Source: Pagrus major
Taxonomy: Eukaryota > Chordata > Actinopteri > Spariformes > Sparidae
Length of the DNA: 64,000 nucleotides
Direction of reading: 5' to 3'
Assembly (NCBI RefSeq): GCF_040436345.1
Contig: NC_133224.1
Coordinates: forward strand, 10,904,741 to 10,968,740
Positions 50,881 to 63,702 of this stretch are shown here, in pieces (position 1 is the first letter of the stretch; each line of letters begins with the position of its first letter). Below the pieces are notes generated by a model. That model had not been told where the DNA came from. It searched no databases and was given only the letters and a program-made list of their open reading frames with translations. The position numbers and the translations under genes are program-made.

Positions 50881-51352
50881 TCTTACCCCCCTGTCTGTTT
50901 TTGTGTTGTCTCTTGCAGCAGTAGATATTGGAAGAGGTTGGTGGTGTTTCCAGTCCTGCTGAGGACTGGTCGCCACACATTTTGCACCTAATGGTGGTCT
51001 GTCCTTTGTCAGACTTCAGGTAGCCGAACTGTTTCCAAATAACCAAAGTGGTATGACCTTTCTTCGGTACAATTTCTTCGTCTTTGTCAGTTTCCTCGCA
51101 CTCGGTTTCAGCTCGACACACATTTGGTCACGGTCAGTCTGAGTAGTTGTGAGTGGGAGGGGCCGGAAACATGCGTCAACCACATGCATCTGTTTTTCTG
51201 CTGTGCGATTGGCTGTTGATGTAGTGTTTTCTAGGTAAAGGAAAACGGACTCAAAAATAACTATATCGAAAATAAATGTCATAAATGTATCATCGTTATC
51301 GTGGAGAATTTTATCATGAAAATGATCGAGATCGTTTTATCGCCCAGCCCTA
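50881..51352 (-). mobile_element. Truncated hAT transposon with BED zinc finger
   Basis: On the minus strand the 5' end reads AGGGCTGGGCGATAAAACGA, the terminal word of many fish hAT elements. About 250 bases on comes [35 protein letters not shown], then after a frame slip [10 protein letters not shown], a BED finger of the ZBED/hAT type. The copy stops there; no catalytic part is present. CAGTAG at 50919, which could pass for the last codons of cfap20, lies inside this fragment, so the true cfap20 last exon may be lost or displaced. Confidence 0.72.
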
Positions 51353-51660
51353 TGTTAGGGTTACGGTTCAGCAGGTAGTTGTTATGGTTATTTACAGGAA
51401 ATGAATGTGAGCCAACTAATGTCCGACACTGACACCCTGACACTATTTTACTGGGGCACCATCGCCGCCCAAGATGACTGTGATTGGTTTGAAGACATGC
51501 AAACACGCCAGGGTATATTTTTCCCCCCATACCTGAATGAGAATTGGTGCAGCCAGACCTTTCTCCAGTGCTGTAGTGCAACTATAATGCAACCCCCACT
51601 CCAAATCCATCAAACTTATCAGTTTCTATACTACAGGGGCATTGCGTACTAGTGTGTTTT
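51353..51660. repeat. Interspersed repeat fragment
   Basis: AAGATGACTGTGATTGGTTT and GCAGCCAGACCTTTCTCCAG are words of a common teleost non-autonomous repeat, from memory. No coding capacity. Confidence 0.45.
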
Positions 51661-54600
51661 TCTTTTGTGTTTTTTCAACTTTCTGCAAGATGGATTCCAT
51701 AACAAGTTTCTCTTTCAGTTTAGTCCCTTTACTTTCTGCAAATCCTGTCGCTGGATTAAAGAGAGTGTGAAAAACGAGTCTGTCATATCAAATGAACTCA
51801 AAACACATTGCAGAGTAGAACGTGTTAAAAAATGGACACTTTTTTATTACAAGTGGAAAGGAGGTAAAAGCCCAGAAAGCCTGAAATGAGTCAGAGGACA
51901 GAGAACCACATCCATGACAAAGAAACCAGAAGCAGGGATGAAAATGTGTCTGATCTTTCGAGGAAAAAAGACGTGTCTAGTGTCTTCATCACACACAGAA
52001 AGACAAAACAGCCCATCACAGGAAGTTTTAAGTTTATTACTGATATTCAGCCATATAGTTTATATTAATTATGAAAGAACAATTAAATATTACATCCAGA
52101 TCATTGAATAGTATTCCCTTTATATCCAACAATCATATACACTACATACACAGTGTCAACAAAACACACTACATATCTTGTCTAATGTATAGTGCATGCT
52201 TTCTTCACTATCTGCAGCGTACAAACACGACTGCTGCTTTTAATTACTTGAACTAATCCAAAAGTGAAAGATGGACTCATTATTGGGTAAAACTGAAGGA
52301 AGGCAAGTGGGACAGAGGGGGAGAAAGAGGGAGAAAAACCTTGACAGCCAGAGGCCTCAGGGTGGGCCTGAGGGGGACCAGTCACGCCAAATGTGTAATA
52401 AGAGTAAAGTCAAGGAGCCTTTGTGTGTGTGATGCTGAAGTGAGCATTGAGTCTAATGGTAAAGTACGCTGCAGTGTTTGCGCGAGAGTATGATATTGTG
52501 CGTGTCTGCCTGCTTAAATGAGTGTGTTAAATGTAAACGGGACAGGAAATAACAGAGGTTAAAGCTCGCGACTGACAAGAAACAACCCCCGGGCTCCATT
52601 CTGGTGGAAAAGGAAGCTGGCTAACGACGTTAGCATACTGACTGTGCTTCTCTCTGAGTGCCAAAGCAGCACTGGCCAAGCAAGAGCTGAAGAAAGGAGA
52701 TGAGAATACCGGCTGTTGTAGTGTCACGGTTCACAGCGGACGTCAATAAAGATTCTGATTCAAATGCTGATTTGCAAATATGTTGCCTCATAATTTTGTT
52801 CTCAGGGATTAAACTGGCTTTTTGAGAGTTTGACCCATTTTACATCAAATCTGACAAGATCCCAGGAGTAACTCTGTGACTGGTAGATAGCACAATGTGA
52901 AGGCCTACAGGGCACATGCTAAAGATTTAGCATGTAGCATTTTATCCTAAGTTATCCCAGATAAATAGTAGCCTATAGACAAAAAATTGTTGTCATCCAA
53001 ATTTAGTTTTTAGCCACACTGTTTTGGTTTCCAACTCCTGGGAGAAATATCTGTCTTTTTTAGCTGCTACACTCTCGAGTAGTTCACCAGCCACTGGCTA
53101 ACTTTGTCTGGACAGGTGGCATAAAGTGAGTAAATTAGATTTTTAGCTGTGACTGGAAACAAACTCAATGAGACTCAACCAAAATAGTAAAGAGGTGCGT
53201 TCAAAACAAAACAAAAACCTGAAAGATGCTTAAACACAGTGGAACTGTAGGTTCACCACTATGTGCGACGACTTTCAAATCAGAAACAGTAATTAGTTCC
53301 AGTTTTTGAAAATTTTGATTAGTGCAGCTTTAAGTCGGATTTCAATCAACAGCATGAGAATAAAAATAAAACTGAACTTTTGTATATTTTGGATCATTAA
53401 AGTCATTTTGTCTCACTAACGATCGAGTACATTACTTCCAGTCTCAGAGCTACGAGCTAACTGATCACACTAGTGTCACTTCTTGTCACATAAGATCAAA
53501 CTCCCCAAAACGTCAAGTACTCCCTGAACATGAACCATATTCTACTGATTAAAACTAGAAAGTGATCATCTTTATATCCCAGTGAAAACATATTTAGACA
53601 CTTCATGTATTCAAATTTCCTGCAGTGTGCACATCACACAGGTTATATGCCAATCTTTCCCATTAACCTCTGTGGAGAACAGATCCATACTGTGGTGACC
53701 TCAGTCACTCCTTGTTTAGGTTTAGGAAATGATGACACATTTTGCATTACTGGGCTGTAATATTGCACATCTCTTCTGCACCTGAGAAAATAGATTGTAA
53801 TAGTATATAACTGTGCTGCAGATGCAGTTATCACATTGGAGAAACCTCAGTTTTGTGTAGAAAATCTGACGCGTGCCAGTTGATGTATCACCAGTGGATG
53901 CGACGCTTTGGTGAAAAATTACGTTTTACAATTTATCTCAAGGACAAGTTAAAGTCAGGAGTTGACAGGTTTTTAGGTGCTTAAAAAATGTCTGCTTCTC
54001 ATTTATGTGATGACCTTTAACATCCAGTATTAAAAAACTTATTTTGGTGCAAATAATACCAAATAAAGAAAAAAATCTTTCCTATGTAATTGTCAAATGT
54101 GCTCAACGACTCTTTTGCCAACAGCCACTGAACCTCACAAACAGAACCAACTGATGTTGACAGAAAAAGCAATAATCATTGGAAAGTGGTTGTATTGATA
54201 CAAGCAACCAAAACAGAGTGAGAAAAGTGCAAAAGAGTATCAGATGAAAAGGGTTGTAATGTGAAAATGGATGTTTCACCTCAGACTGAAAGAAAAAGCC
54301 TGATTATGATGTTCAAATCTGACAAATGTCACTTTGGATACTCGGCCACTGGACTTGGAATGACCCTAAACAGACAGCCTTTCAGGAATGTGTCGACTTT
54401 TTGGGGAAAATAAACCTTTTGATTGGAGAAGACTAGCGGTAGTTTCACCTCCGTCTCCACTGTATAAAGTCAATACTCACACTGGATAGATTAGTGTCCA
54501 ATATGAGACAGCTGATGAAAACCATTGACACACTGTAGTGCAGTGTGGCACACTGAGAGCAGGAGGTGAACGCGCTGGCAATCATGGACTGTTCAATTAT

Positions 54601-55010
54601 CACAGATCAGAAGGTCAGCGTCTCCATTTAAAGTGCTGACCCCAGCAGGTGTGTGTTGATGTCGCTGTCCTACTGATGACCTGTAAGTTAAAACAGTGAT
54701 TTCATAACTGTTACTGGCTTTACGTTACTTTCTTGATCCAACCTGAGAAGCCGTGCCACAGTACAAAACAGAGCTCCACTATCAGTTCAAGCACATTAAA
54801 ATGCTTTAAGATGCAGAGTGACTTTGTGCAAACAACGGATACATTCAATTTGCAGGTTTTGTATGCATCACTGACATTTCCATAATGCGCAACATAACGA
54901 TCACATTAAATGTACAGTATGAGCCGACATCTGGGCCAGACGGCTGCACTGCCAAGCAAGAGGACGCTGTTCACTTCCTGTTTCAACCAGTCATTTTAGA
55001 GAGTTTTGGA
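51661..55010. other. Gene-free stretch
   Basis: No exon recognised on either strand over 3.3 kb. The only open frames are short and unlike proteins. It may include distal 3' UTR of plcb3. Confidence 0.45.
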
Positions 55011-55290
55011 CAATTTCAAGCGATCTTTGTGCCAACAAAGCTGCAGATTTTAAATGAGATGTCAGGACATTTTCCAGATGCTTTTGCGGCAACAAAACTA
55101 GATGTTGTTCAACGAGATGTTGGGACATTTTCCAGATGTGTTTATGGCAACAAAGCCAGAATTATGAGGTGTCAGGATATTTTCCAGATGTGTTTGGGGC
55201 AACCAAACAAGAATCAAAACAAGGCGTCGGGACATTTTCAAGTCGCATTTGTAGCACCAAAACTAGATATTGTCAACATGTCATGACATT
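55010..55290. repeat. Degenerate tandem repeat, about 55 bp per unit
   Basis: Five imperfect units share GGCAACAAAACTAGAT-like and GATGTCAGGACATTTTCCAG-like words: GTGCCAACAAAGCTGCAG, GCGGCAACAAAACTAGATGT, ATGGCAACAAAGCCAGAA, GGGGCAACCAAACAAGAAT and GTAGCACCAAAACTAGATAT. The frame stays open for 133 codons through the repeat, but the protein looks like nothing known. Confidence 0.75.
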
Positions 55291-57700
55291 TCATAAACTT
55301 TAAGCCAAAACAAGATCTCTTCCGAATTCTTACCAATTGATTTCTGAACCTAATCATAGCCTATGAAATGTACAGTTCCACATATCCATGGGTTGCAGAA
55401 ACATACAATGCCAACATGTATTCTCTCAACTGGGTTTGAATTTGTAACAGGGCCTATATATTACAGCCTGCAAATTGTTTGGATTAATCGATAAAGGTAG
55501 TTTCTTGAATCACTAAAAACTTAAATAACCACAAAAGAAAAAGTTGTTAAAATTCCATTTAAATAGATGACAGTTTACAAAGTGTGTGTGAGGGGGAATA
55601 ATCAGACAGACAGGCAGCCAGCACTCACTGAAGGAGGGAGGTGGGAGAGGACGAGACGGGGCTCGCTCATCTAAAAATCTTTTCTTTGAAAAGTAAAATA
55701 AACTCACTCCTCTTTCTCCCCTCAGCCTCTCCTGACCTCCATCCCTCTTCAGCACTTGTGGTCAGTAGTAAAATTCACGTAAAACTAAACATATACACAG
55801 AATACATAAACATAGAGTGCCATCATTTTACCCCTCGAAGCGGACGAGACAGGAGGGAAAACATCAACATGTTGCAGTAAAAAAGAAAAAAGAAAAAGAA
55901 ATGTCTCCTGTAATGGATGAAAATAAAGCGAGGAAGTTCTGACAGAGACAAAAACAGGTGCATTCAACTCAAAGTACCGTTTAGTTTGTGCATCACAATC
56001 CCACATTCAATATTCAGCTAGTATCTAAGACACTGAGGGAGCCATGTGGGACATTTTAAAGTTAAAGATACGTAAGCTGTTCCTACTCTATGTTCACTGA
56101 CTGTTTTCATAGTGACACATGACAGCCCCTCATGGCAGTTAGAGGTAATGCTTTGAATTTTGAGGCTTTGGTGAAATTTAAGCATCAGAAAACTCACTTC
56201 TGCAGAGCTAAAGTGAAAGTTTTTGCCTGAGTGGTCACTTTCTAAGCTGTTAGACACTAAACCGGTTCTAATTGAGCAAATATACAGTGTTTCAACGAGA
56301 CGGTGAAGGAATGCCCTCATGTTTTGGCCTCATTTTGGTGATTTAGACAAACAATGTTAGTGCATGGCTGCATTAAAGTGTCACAGTGCAGCTTTAAGTC
56401 ACCATCTGAAGACTGTGTTGTTATTTAGCACACTGTATGACGTCTTTCTCCAGGCTGCGAAAGTGGCAAACTAACTGCACCAACACACGCTGAGAGAGCT
56501 CTTTCCATTTAGCAGGAAGTATTACTGCCCCGAAAAGCAGATGTGTCATCCAGACACAAACACAAACACACACACACACACAAATAACCGTGCAGAGTTA
56601 AGTAAACTGCAATTCCATAAAGTGTGTGTTATGTTTTTCAGACAGAGGGTAGATTGGATGGGATGAGGATTTTTCAGATTTTCGGCCTCTGAACCAATAA
56701 GCTGTGGCTGTGTGTGTGTGTGGAAAGTACACCTCATCATAGACAGTAGAAAATACAGTCAAGTGTGTGTGTGTGAAAGAAAGTGACTCTTACATCACTG
56801 AAACTCTCCCTTAGTCACCGTCAGACACACACACACACACTCATTTCCGTCCAGATGGCCCACAATGCAACTTGTCTGGATTTTGATTGGAGGTTAAAGG
56901 CCGCAGACTTTATTCCGACCGATGACGCTGCAGATCCTCCCGACACAGGTGTGTGAATGAGTGTGTGTCTGGGTACAGTATAACAGGATAATCAGACTCG
57001 ATGACTGGAAAGCTCAAACCACCAATTTAAAAAACACACACAGCTGAGGCTGCAGCGCCTCTTGCTGGTCAGCAACCGCCATTACAGCTGACACATTAGC
57101 TTTTAAACTTATTTTTAGGTCTCTAAAATTAAATTTGGATAAAATTCAGCCCTGTTTTCATTTATATCCCCTCTTGATATTTGTGGTGGGAATCCCACCA
57201 TTTAGGTAATTGCATGGGCCAAATGTATGTAAGTTACAACTTTTTATAACCCTGTTCCTCTCTCAGCAGTTTAAAGCTCACAAAGAGTTAAAAAAAAAAA
57301 AGAAGTTAAAGGTGTTACAAACAGAAAGACTTCAGCAAAAACAGTGTCAACATAAAGCTCATGGTAAAAGCTTACTGACCAGACAAAAAGAAAAATGGGA
57401 ATGATGCAAAGAAAAAAGTACCGAAGAACATAAAAGCAAGACAAAGAGACAAGAACATGTAAAAAAAAATTATAAAAGAAAAAAGTTTGGTTACGATCCT
57501 TATGAAATCTTCCAACAAATGATGTGTCATCTGACAAAAACAGCAAAATAAAAAATAATATAGCTCTGTAGACAAGAACAAAAACAGTCTGTAATAAAAA
57601 ACAGGAATAAAATTAGTTAATAATTAATATCATTACTATCCCACATTATAATCATTATAGACCCCAGTTGAATGTATGTATTTTCCTTTTTACAATAATT
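55291..57700 (-). other. Probable plcb3 3' UTR region
   Basis: This lies downstream of the plcb3 stop on the minus strand. It is A/T-rich with several short CA and GT tracts (around 56560, 56710, 56825 and 56960). No other gene is seen. Where the transcript ends is not determined. Confidence 0.4.
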
Positions 57701-60700
57701 TTAACTGAACGACATCTCCGCCTCAGACAGGAAGGTAGCAGTGGACGAGGAAGTGGAATCGGCCAACGAGGCAGTGCTATTGTCCATGCTCCTGTTCCAG
57801 GTGCTCCGATTGGGCGTTGACGGGTACGAGGGCGTGGAGCAGTTGGAGGGCGGGCCCGAGCCGGAGCTGGGGGTAGGGCTGCTGTTGTTGGACAAGGACG
57901 AGAACAGGGCGTCCTTTCGGAGACCTTTGTTCTGGAGCTCCAGCTGAAGGTGCTGGCAGATTTCCTCCGGTAGTTGCTGATACTCTTCCTCCAGTTCCCG
58001 CTCCAACTGAGACTGAAGCTGGTTAAGAAAGATCAGGAAGATATTAAAATATGTCCTTTCCTGCTGAGCGTTAGATGACAAGATTGATCATTCTCATGTC
58101 TGTACGTTCATTATTTAGCTAAGACAAGCAGGTGATTAGCTTAGCTTAGCATAAAGACTGGTAGAATGGGAAAGTTTTCAAAATATATCTCTATACATGG
58201 CATCGTGTCGCAAATGTGAAGTAGTCAATGCAATTAGATAGACCTGCAACCAGATAGAGCAACGAAATGGTGATGTCGCACTAAGCTAGCTAACGTGACA
58301 GCGGATCAGAGCTCAGATTAAATGTTAGCTTGTTAGCTCCCACTGAATCATGGTTTACTGCTCTGGCTTATGGCTCTGTTGCTCTAGCTGTAGCTGTTTT
58401 TTTCTCCGGGATATTAGGTGTAACCGGGCTGTGTTGTGCCTTTGAAGGGCAGACTGGAGTCCAACCAAGCTGCCTCTGCTCTCTTATGGGTTAAATGAAA
58501 GCAGTTAAATGCGCCTGCGAGTCAGTCAATGTGTTTTTTTGCTCACCACTGGGAATTCCTCGTCTATGTGTTGCTGCACCTCCCGCTGCCTCACCATCAG
58601 CCTGTCCTGCCTCCTGGTCTGAGCCTCCTCCAGCTGAGGCAAGAAGAGCAAATTGAGGGGATGTAGGAATAAAAAAATAGGAGGAGGGCGTTGAAGATTT
58701 CAGGAGAAAACAGTACAAAAAGAAAAGACACGGAAAGGGAAGGGAGGAGGCAAATAAGGGAGGAAGGGAGAAGAAGATAATGTGTGAGAGGAGTGAAGTG
58801 AAGTTGATGACAATGGCAGAAAAACGCATTAAAAAGTAGGTAATTCTCAAGGACCATTGGTGATAAGAGTGTGCGTGGGAGCCCGAGTGGGTACCTACCC
58901 CGCGGATTAAGGAGACCGAATCTTGAATATGTTTCCTGTTGATCTCATTCAACTCCCTGCAGAGAGAGATAGAGGAAAGAAGTGTGAATCAAAATAAGAC
59001 CCGACTGCACAAACATCCAATAAACATCTCCAATTCCAGACACGTTGCTTACACTTCAGCCTTGTCTTTGTCGCGGCCCTTGGCTTCGCTGATGCTGTTT
59101 TGTCGCTTCCTGTCCAGGATCTTCTGGAGCTCTTTCTTCTCCCTGCAAACAAACGGGGTGAGGGTTAGAGTCAGACATACCTTCTGGTGAATTGAATCAC
59201 TTTACAATCAACACTGTGCCAAAAACTAACAATTAGACCATGATTATAACTACAAGCAGAAAGTCACTCTCTCACTGACTCCTGCGTCCTACCCCCCCAA
59301 CTTTGGTTACTCGGCCGTACAAGGTGAAATTGCTGCACTCACTTCTCGCACATCTCCCTGAGCTTCTTCAGCTGAGCTGCTTGGCATTCGTGCGCCATCT
59401 CCTTTAACTTCTGGAAGGCCTAAAAACACACAGCAGCAGACGACGACCTGTCAGTGAACCACTGTGCAGATGTACCGAAGTGCCACAAAGTTTCTCAGAG
59501 GTCAGCTGATGATGAACTCTGAGTATATTTAACAATTCAAACGAGGGACATAGTGTTTTCCAACTATGTCACCTTGAGTGTTTAAACGTCGGGCGGAGGG
59601 GTAGAATTGACACTTTTCATACACGTGTGTGTGTTGGTACCTCATTCAGGTGTGTTTTTTGCTTCTCTCTCTCCAGCAGGTGAAGCTGCTGTCGGAGCTT
59701 CAGCAGCTCTTGCAATTGCCACTCCCTCAGCTGGACCTTCTGCTTCTCGAACTCCTGATCCAACGCTGTCAGCTCACGCTGCACCGGCTCCTGGGGCTCG
59801 CTGAACACACACACACACACACACACAAACACACAACAACATACAAAATGAGGTCACACTTCCCTATTTTCCCTTTAATGTTTGGCTGCAACTAACACTT
59901 ATTTTCAATGTCAATTAAAATGTTGAGAAGGGAAGAAACCAGAAAGTATTCACGTTTAAAAGGGCAATTTGTGTTGTATTTTGAATTCAGAAAAACAACT
60001 GGGGGGCTGCTTTGGACCGGGATGCGGCAGGGCTAGCTGGTTAGCATGCTAACTTCAATGAATCATTTTTCATATTCTATTGATAATTTGTTTATTTTTT
60101 TCAATGTTTTCAACTAAAATTCTTGCAGATCGCACCTTCAAGAGGCTGGAATCAGAAAATTATGACGTAGTTTCTCAAATAGTTGAAGATTAATTTAACA
60201 GTTGACAAAATCGAATACTCGTCGCAGCTCTAATTTAATGATACTTCTTTAGATCATCTTATCTCGTCTTTATAAATCCATCCTTACTTTTTCTTGATGC
60301 TACGTTTCAGGTGTTTCTCCATCTGACTGCGTCTCCTCTGGGTGTCAGATTGAATCTGGCTAGTCCGACTCTTCTGCTCCTTACTCAGATTCCACACCTG
60401 CAAACGCACATAATCAGAAACTCATTTATTTTGCAGCGCACAGGCAAGAAGAAGTGATTTTTATGCATCTTTTGCAAACACAATGGACATCAGTTGTTTA
60501 TGTGGAGCCGTTTCCGTCTGTGTCGTTACCTTCTTGAGGTGCTTCTTACGCAGCTCTTTGAGTTCTTTGCTGTGTTTCTTTTGCAGCTTCAAATAGTGCT
60601 TCTGCTGCTTCAACTCCTCTACTGAGTGGGCATGGATCTCTGAGAGACAGACAGACAAACAGACATGCAGTGAAAATCTTGCTGAAAACAAACCACTCCT

Positions 60701-61924
60701 AACCTTAACTTTACAAAAAATGCACATTAAATATTGTATATATCCTGCATGCAGCTCTATGTGACACACAAATGTTTTCACTTATCTCTGTGTGGCGATG
60801 AATGTGTTGGAATGACCTTACCTGCCAGGACAGTGGCTATGAGGTCTTCTTTCTGACTTTGGGCTACACAAACAAACAAACAAACAAACAAACAAAAACA
60901 AACACACAGGAGAAGCACACAGACAGTGTGAAATGTGTGAAATGGACACATGGGAAAGTGAACCACACATGAAAAAACAGTGTGCATGGCTTTGGTTAAA
61001 CATAAGTTAATCTTGAAGTGAAAATACGTTTTTCAGAAATGGAAGATATTGAGCGGGCTAATAAAATTTACAAAGAAAAGAGTTTTTTTTTTAAAAAAAG
61101 CTTTAAAAAAAGGTGTAATATGTAAGACTTTAACTTCAAAACATCACGTCATGACATCTACGTATTGTGTTGCAGAGATGTCCACTGGAGTTAGCATACT
61201 AACCAGCTAACCCCGGTGCTCTGAGCTTCCAGTCTGGGCGGCTAACCGAGCTAACTAGTTAACAACAGCTACAGTTAGCAGCAGTTAGTGGTTACTCTGG
61301 TGCCCCCTTTCTGTTCGAAATATGAATAAGACAGGAAGCCAAATCTAAACATAGTGCACCTTTAAGATTTAACTGAAGAGGAGTTTATGTTTTTGGAGAT
61401 TTAGACAACAAAGCTAAAAAATAAATGTTTCACTTGAAGATTGGAATTTCCTGGAGACAAGTGAAAAATGATCAGACTACAATGGATATGTTCGCAGTGA
61501 AGAGACATACATGGACATATCATGTTAGCTAACGTAAGCATAACAAACTGGCAACCCATTACCCTCGTTCAAGAGACAACATTGTACCTGGTGCAGGTAA
61601 TTTGATGATGTCAGGTGAGGGTTCCAATGGGGGGAGGGGGTTGAAGGGTGAAGGGGGTTGACCTCCTGGAATGACCTCACTATCTCTCCTGGTCTCTCCC
61701 TCTTTGGGTTGGTTGGGGATGTGCTGGAGAAAAGGATGAACGTGAGTGATTGAGAGTGAGTCTGTAGGCCCATCACACAGCGACTTACTGCTGGCTAAAG
61801 AGAGAATAGGTGTGTCTTACCTCGTTGTTGTCCTCTAGCAAAACAGCCAGCTGTGTCTCTCTCTTGTGCAATTGACTGATGTGCTTAATGGGGTTGGTCA
61901 GAGCTTCTGCATACTCTGAGAACG

Positions 61925-61975
<51 letters not shown>

Positions 61976-63702
61976 CAAAACAAATAAGGCAGAGTGCCCA
62001 TGAATATTCACACAATCACAACACAGTCACATAATCTGGGCAGTGGCAGAGCTTAAGTCCAAGTCTATCTATTTCCCCCGTTTCAAGTCTTTATGCTGAG
62101 CTAAGCTAACAGGCTGCCAACTGTCTCTACAAATTGACCCTACAAACACGAGGGTGGTGTCGAGCTTCCCATCGAACTCTTGGAAAGAAAGCGAATAAGC
62201 TCATTTCACAAAAAATCTATTTCTTTTAAATCCACGTGTTGTCAATTCAGATAGCGTGAGTACTAGTTAGCAAACGAGCAGAGAAGACAACAGTATGAAT
62301 AAACAGTTTAAATAGATCGCTGAAAGTTAATGTGGTGTTCCTACCCTGGTGTTCATTAGGAATGTAGTCCTGAGCTTCAGTGTAAACCAGCAGAGAGGGC
62401 AGGAGGAGCGGCTGGTTCAACTCATTCTTCAGGTTGATGTAGTGGTAGCCTAGACGGAAGGAACAAGTCAAGAAAGGAATAAACGACTGCTGTCCATTGG
62501 TGTCGGACAATGAGTGCAGACAAAGGTTAAATGCTTGACATTATGTGTGTGTGTGTGTTTGTGTGTGTCTAATGTCTCACCAGGTCTAATGGCAGACACG
62601 GGGAGGATCCGGTGTCCAATAAACTTGCCGTTTTCTTCAAACACGGCTATCCTCAGAGAGGCAAGTGTGGGGAGGACCACCTGGAGAGAGACGGGTGGTG
62701 ATACCATGAGAGTATGTAAAAGTTAACAAAGGACAGAAAAATAAAAGGTGAGAAAAAGATTTAAAAGACAAAATTGTGGTTTGTGTGCATGAGTTACCTT
62801 ATTGAACACAAACGGCTCATCATCCCACACAGGGTCCAAAGAGTTCCCAGTGGATGTTTTGGTTCTGTACTTCCTCTTTGTATCAGCAGGAAGTCCAAAT
62901 ATGTCCACCTCCACGTAGACGCCAACCTTTTTATCTGTCAGGAACTGGCCTGACATCACCTGGTGGATGTTTAAATTATACATGTTCATTATAAGAACTC
63001 GTACAGAGAAAGAAATGTAACGTCCAAATGATTTTATCCGTACCCTAATTTTGACAGTGTTGGCGACTATTCCATCGACTATGTTTTCTGTGAAAGGGTC
63101 AAAGTGTTTATCCGTCCTCCTCATGAACTCTGGTTTCAGCAGGTAGCCGCTGCCGCCGTTGTACTCAAACACACCCATGTTCAGCTGCATGGGGAGGTCT
63201 GGTTGAGAGAGAGGGGAGAAAGAACATGAGAAATAAATGGGAAGGGAGGGATTTAGAGGGAGTTTAAAGACTGAGATGCTTTAACTTGACCTCCCAGAGT
63301 CTTGAATTAGTTATAAAGCTGAGGAGACTCTTTAAATTATCAACACTACAGTATCTGCCAGCTACAGAAAGACCTAAAGACCTTATTTATATTACTTGAA
63401 ACTGAATCGGAAAACTTCCTAGGAGTTGCTCCGAGAGTAAAAATGAAGGGAACACTCCAAATAACGCAATTTCTTCTGGTAACTGTGCATATTATATACT
63501 CCTTAAAGATACTCTGCAGGCCTAGTTTTTATGCCCAAGCTAGGCCATGTAAGGAGAAATACAGTAGCAGGACCTACCGAGGGTCTGGAAGTTTAGCGCC
63601 ACCATCTGGCAGCCCACATTCCAGAATAGCTGAGGCATGTAGTTGGAGCTGTCCACCCTCGTCCCTTTAGGGTAGATTCGGCTCAGCTGATTCTTATTGT
63701 AC
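57701..63702 (-). CDS. plcb3: Phospholipase C beta, PLCB3-like (3' half)
   Basis: Sixteen exons on the minus strand: 63578-63702, 63044-63198, 62798-62959, 62581-62680, 62345-62449, 61821-61915, 61588-61723, 60822-60863, 60530-60639, 60288-60397, 59641-59800, 59343-59419, 59053-59142, 58899-58956, 58547-58633 and 57701-58018. All are in phase, giving 642 residues. First comes the end of the catalytic Y half ([34 protein letters not shown]), then the C2 domain ([53 protein letters not shown]). A Pro-rich linker and a long charged coiled coil follow ([47 protein letters not shown]). The enzyme splits PIP2 into IP3 and DAG downstream of Gq. NSISEAK and the INR-HI-SV-SIR block fit PLCB3 best; PLCB1 is the alternative. 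The tail ends in EAEMSFS, not the TQL of human PLCB3. Confidence 0.9.
58130..58270. repeat. Teleost interspersed repeat fragment in a plcb3 intron
   Basis: TTAGCTTAGCTTAGCATAAA then GACTGGTAGAATGGG resembles, complemented, the repeat at 62040-62225. Confidence 0.5.
60868..60900. repeat. (AAAC)n microsatellite
   Basis: Seven or so ACAA repeats next to the acceptor of a 42-base plcb3 exon. Confidence 0.9.
61103..61365. mobile_element. Short MITE in a plcb3 intron
   Basis: Left end AAAAAAAGGTGTAATATGTA and right end complement TTAAAGGTGCACTATGTTTA are imperfect inverted repeats about 263 bp apart, with no coding capacity. The interior is rich in GCTAAC words. Confidence 0.6.
61923..61973. repeat. 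(CA)n microsatellite
   Basis: CA tract just intronward of the plcb3 exon that starts at 61915 on the minus strand. Confidence 0.95.
62040..62225. repeat. Teleost interspersed repeat in a plcb3 intron
   Basis: CAAGTCTTTATGCTGAGCTA, AGCTAACAGGCTGCCAACTG and GAAAGAAAGCGAATAAGC match, from memory, a repeat very common in spiny-rayed fishes. Class uncertain (SINE or MITE). Confidence 0.6.

Noticed and set aside
61525-61776. Frame reading [18 protein letters not shown] in plcb3
   Set aside because: The exon phases from both neighbours require the other frame ([20 protein letters not shown]).
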